Shown here: one piece after another, positions 61,630 to 64,000 of the stretch | Layout of the letters: each line of letters starts with the position of its first letter | Position numbering within the stretch: position 1 is the first letter of the stretch | Source: Pseudomonadota bacterium | GTDB taxonomy: Bacteria; Myxococcota; Myxococcia; Myxococcales; Myxococcaceae | Length of the DNA: 64,000 nt | Direction of reading: 5' to 3' | Assembly: GCA_023423535.1 (NCBI GenBank) | Contig: JAFAFL010000094.1 | Location: forward strand, 118,580-182,579 | Notes under the pieces: model-generated | What the model was told of the DNA's origin: nothing | Seen by the model: the letters and a program-made list of their open reading frames with translations, nothing else | The model's database searches: none | Program-made: the position numbers and the translations under genes

Positions 61630-62535
61630 ATGAAGCTGGTGATCGAGATCGGTGGCGAAGAGACGGAGCTGGAGCTCGCGGACGGGACATGGCGCCTCGG
61701 CGGCGGCGAGGACGACGCGGTGGTGGTGCCCGGCGTCGCGCGCGGCGCCTTCGAGCTGAAGTGCGAGGGCGAGCGGCTGATGGTGAGCGGCAGCGCCGCC
61801 TTCGCCGTGGACGGGGTCCTCTCCCCCTCCGGCGTGCCGCGGCTCCTGCTCGAGGGCGAGCGCGCGGTGCTCGCGGAGGGGATCTTCGTCCGGCTGTGCG
61901 GCAAGGGCCTCGCGGCCGAACGCCCCCAGACGGCAATGGTGCTGAAGGAGCTGCTGGGGAACCTCGAGGAGCCCGAGGACACCACCAGCGCCGCGCTGGT
62001 CTGTCTGACCGGGCTCGACGTCGGGCGGCGCTTCCCGCTCGCGGGAGAGCTGCTGGAGGTCGGCCGGGGTGAGACCGTCGCCGTGCGCGTGCGCGATCGC
62101 GCCGTGTCGCGCCGCCATGCGGTGCTGCGGCGGACGGAAGGGGGCGGGCACACCGTCGAGGACCTCGGCGCGCCGAACGGCCTCTACGTGAACGGGAGCC
62201 GGGTCTCGGGCGCCGTGCCGCTGGCCGACGGGGCGGTGCTGGAGCTGGGGCACTCGCTGCTGCGCTACCGGGCGGCGCCCAAGGAGCCGGAGCCGGTTCC
62301 GCTGGGGCCGGGCGACGCCGAGCCGGGTGCGGAGGTCGCCGCCGCGGGCTCAGACGAGGCCGGTGCGGATCCGGGAACGGAGGTCCAGTCGCCGGAAGAG
62401 GTGCCCATCGTTGATCCCGCCGGGAAGAGGTGGAGCCGACGGGTGCGCGTCCGCGTCGAGCACGCGCTGGTGGCCGTGGGCGTGCTCATCGCCGTGCTGG
62501 GGGCGGTGGTGACCTGGAACTTCGTCTCCGGCTGA
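61630..62535 (+). CDS. FHA-domain membrane protein, C-terminal anchored
   Basis: This 301-residue protein has an FHA-like N-terminal region (1-95, RLGGGEDDAVVVPGVARGAFEL; the key residues are not clear) followed by a canonical FHA domain (about 122-215: LTGLDVGRRFPLAGELLEVGRGETVAVRVRDRAVSRRHAVLRR ... LGAPNGLYVNGSRV), a Pro/Glu/Gly-rich spacer and one C-terminal membrane helix (about 276-297, HALVAVGVLIAVLGAVVTW). It should bind phosphothreonine proteins at the membrane. Starts 129 bases from the divergent lipoprotein. Confidence 0.85.
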   Translation: MKLVIEIGGEETELELADGTWRLGGGEDDAVVVPGVARGAFELKCEGERLMVSGSAAFAVDGVLSPSGVPRLLLEGERAVLAEGIFVRLCGKGLAAERPQTAMVLKELLGNLEEPEDTTSAALVCLTGLDVGRRFPLAGELLEVGRGETVAVRVRDRAVSRRHAVLRRTEGGGHTVEDLGAPNGLYVNGSRVSGAVPLADGAVLELGHSLLRYRAAPKEPEPVPLGPGDAEPGAEVAAAGSDEAGADPGTEVQSPEEVPIVDPAGKRWSRRVRVRVEHALVAVGVLIAVLGAVVTWNFVSG

Positions 62536-62543
62536 GGCCCGCT

Positions 62544-62966
62544 CTAGGCACCCGCGCCGGCGAGGTTCGCGCGCTCGACGAGGAGCTCCGCGAGGCGGCG
62601 GTGGTTCCGGAAGAAGCTCGTGAAGTGCCACATCCGCCGAGGCGTGCGGACCGCATACACGGTGATGGGCCCCGGGAGCACGTGCATCCGGCGGATGTCG
62701 CTCCAGGGCACGCGCGAGCGGGAGACCATGCCGCGCCAGGTCACGCCGGTCTCGTCCACCACCACCGCGGACCGGCCGTAATAGAGGACCGCGAGCGCGA
62801 AGAAGAGCGCGAAGCCGCCCGCGGACAGCAGCGTCTGCGTGGGGATCCCGTCGAAGGTGAGCAGGTACACGAGGACGCCTGTCCACAGCGCGCCCGCCAC
62901 CGCCATCAGCACGGGGAGCACCACGAACGGCCGGAAGATGAGGGGCTGCTCCGCATTCCGCTTCAT
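62544..62966 (-). CDS. Membrane protein with bacterial PH domain
   Basis: A 140-residue protein with two N-terminal membrane helices (FVVLPVLMAVAGALWTGVLVYLL and ALFFALAVLYYG) followed by a small PH-like domain (SAVVVDETGVTWRGMVSRSRVPWSDIRRMHVLPGPITVYAVRTP). The SRVPWSDIRRMHV core is typical of bacterial PH domains at the membrane. Function unknown. Its ATG is preceded by no strong ribosome site. Confidence 0.78.
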   Translation of the reverse strand: MKRNAEQPLIFRPFVVLPVLMAVAGALWTGVLVYLLTFDGIPTQTLLSAGGFALFFALAVLYYGRSAVVVDETGVTWRGMVSRSRVPWSDIRRMHVLPGPITVYAVRTPRRMWHFTSFFRNHRRLAELLVERANLAGAGA

Positions 62967-63285
62967 GAACGGAAGGTAGTGGCGGGTCGCTCGGAGGGCA
63001 CCGCCCGCATCCCCGCCTGCCCTCGGGCGCCGAGGCGTGTACGCCGAGCCAGTTGAACGGTGCACGTGCCGACGTCGTGGCGGGGACGGGCCGGAGTCGG
63101 CGTGGCGGCGCGAGCAGGCGGAGCCGGGGCAGCGCCCGCGACGGCAGGCCCTCACAGCAGCGCGCTGGCGAGGAGCGGGACTTCTGGCGGCAACGGCGGT
63201 CGCAGCGTCCGCAGGCCCCGCCGCGCCGACGACGCGCCTGGCGGGGCGGAGCTGAAAAAGAACCGCGCGCGAGGCGGGGCGCGAC
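62967..63285. other. Intergenic stretch without a recognised gene
   Basis: These 319 bases between the PH-domain gene and the TPR gene (both on the minus strand) contain only short, compositionally driven open frames on the plus strand with no family resemblance. Near 63254-63280 the minus strand reads CGCGCGCGGTTCTTTTTC, a weak stem followed by a T run that could end the TPR transcript. I see no tRNA-like or repeat structure. Confidence 0.6.
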
Positions 63286-64000
63286 CTAGCGGAGCTGGGC
63301 GGCCTTCTGGCGGGCCTGCGTCTGGAGCTCGGGGCGCACGTCCGCCGCGCTGGACTGGGCGTAGCGCTCGTAGAACTGGCGCGCATCGCTGTTGCGGCCG
63401 AGTGCCCGGAAGGACTCGGCCATGCCGTAGAGCGGGGCAGAGAGGTTCGGGTCGAGCCGGTGCGCGTACTGGTAGTCCTGCACCGACTCGTTGAAGCGCC
63501 GCAGGCCGATGTACGCGCTGCCGCGCGCGACGTAGGCGACCGCGAGGCTCGGCTCGAGCTGGATCGCCTGGGTGAGGCTCTTCACCGCGGCGTCGTAGTC
63601 GCGGCCGTTGATCTGCCGCACGCCCTCCTCGTAGGCCTGACGCGCCTGCGCGCGGGTGGGCTGCGCCACCGGGCCCGATCCCGGCGCCTGGCCCTGCGCC
63701 TGCGGCGAGCCCCCGCCGGCAGACTGCATCCGCGCCTGCGCCCGGGTGATGTTGTCCTCGGCGCTCTTGCGGATGGCCGCGTCGTTCGACGCCTGCAGCA
63801 CCCGGTTCCAGCGCTCGATGGCCTGGGCGTAGTAGCCGAGCACCGCGTAGGCGTTGCCCAGCTTGAACAGCGCCTCGACGTTGTCCGGCGCCGCGTTCAC
63901 CGCGTCCTGGTAGGCGAACGAGGCCTCCCGGTAGTTCTTCTCCGCCATGAACCGGTCGCCGTCCGCGATGCGGGTGCGCGCCAGCTGCGACGTCGCGCCG
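63286..64000 (-). CDS. TPR-repeat protein (5' end outside window)
   Basis: The frame is open past the right edge, so the N-terminus is missing; at least 238 residues are visible. Tetratricopeptide repeats are clear: DRFMAEKNYREASFAYQDAVNAAPDNVEALFKLGNAYAVLGYYAQAIERWNRVLQAS, then, after a Gln/Gly/Pro-rich linker (GGGSPQAQGQAPGSGP), ARQAYEEGVRQINGRDYDAAVKSLTQAIQLEPSLAVAYVARGSAYIGLRRFNESVQDYQYAHRLDPN and a last repeat. TPRs mediate protein contacts; the partner is unknown. Confidence 0.85.
   Translation of the reverse strand, partial: GATSQLARTRIADGDRFMAEKNYREASFAYQDAVNAAPDNVEALFKLGNAYAVLGYYAQAIERWNRVLQASNDAAIRKSAEDNITRAQARMQSAGGGSPQAQGQAPGSGPVAQPTRAQARQAYEEGVRQINGRDYDAAVKSLTQAIQLEPSLAVAYVARGSAYIGLRRFNESVQDYQYAHRLDPNLSAPLYGMAESFRALGRNSDARQFYERYAQSSAADVRPELQTQARQKAAQLR

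Noticed and set aside
62967..63285. Short plus-strand open frames in the gap before the TPR gene
   Set aside because: Composition-driven, no family resemblance, inconsistent frame lengths, no ribosome sites.

Overview
This 64 kb window is high-GC and almost wall-to-wall protein-coding. It most likely comes from a myxobacterium (Myxococcota). The signs are a CdnL/CarD-family protein whose sequence reads like the Myxococcus xanthus one, a secreted metalloprotease with a MYXO-CTERM-type anchor, FHA-domain membrane proteins, a sigma-54 activator, many lipoproteins and a nonribosomal peptide synthetase. Genus cannot be fixed from the sequence alone. I saw no rRNA, tRNA, CRISPR array or insertion sequence.

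Layout. 1-1.35 kb: the 3' part of a sigma-54 activator and a small unknown gene. 1.35-9.3 kb: a compact biosynthetic locus. It holds a 1978-residue NRPS ending in a domain that looks like a cyanobacterial-type acyl-ACP reductase, a translationally coupled isocitrate/isopropylmalate dehydrogenase homologue, and a divergent phosphopantetheinyl transferase. 9.3-13.5 kb: a three-gene overlapping operon (secreted protein, anchored metalloprotease, GspE/PilB-type ATPase). 13.5-19.1 kb: an ATP-grasp gene and a tetrapyrrole operon (unknown gene, ccsA/hemX-like, hemA, hemC, hemD). 19.2-20 kb: trxA with a strong terminator and a small AT-hook/Cys-His protein. 20-24.7 kb: the cell-shape operon mreC-mreD-mrdA-rodA. 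24.8-28.9 kb: a PpiD/SurA-like foldase, a GAF-GGDEF cyclase, maf and yggS. 29-34.9 kb: a complete six-gene Mrp (Pha) cation/proton antiporter operon with mrpA and mrpB fused.

34.9-38.8 kb: an oxidoreductase, a zinc-ribbon protein, a cyclic-nucleotide-binding protein and a lipoprotein esterase whose two catalytic halves are in reversed (circularly permuted) order. 38.9-42.6 kb: an operon with two DUF3108 proteins flanking a DUF4091 protein. 42.6-44.9 kb: unknown genes and a DUF507 gene. 45-49.6 kb: uvrC and uvrB separated by a small lipoprotein gene. 49.7-51 kb: a vapBC toxin-antitoxin remnant with a multiply frameshifted toxin, and a Uma2-family nuclease. 51-56.7 kb: an M28 peptidase, cysS, an FHA-TPR membrane protein and a two-helix membrane protein. 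56.7-60.2 kb: cdnL (with promoter and terminator) divergent from comEC/rec2. 60.2-64 kb: a lipoprotein with a CBM9-like domain, a second FHA membrane protein, a PH-domain membrane protein and a TPR protein running off the right edge.

The most unusual items are the NRPS (an adenylation domain lacking the amino-group-binding Asp, an unpaired N-terminal carrier, a terminal condensation domain without a carrier, and the acyl-ACP-reductase-like release domain) with its dehydrogenase partner, and the circularly permuted esterase. Many neighbours overlap by ATGA, GTGA or TGATG, so translational coupling is the dominant organisation here.
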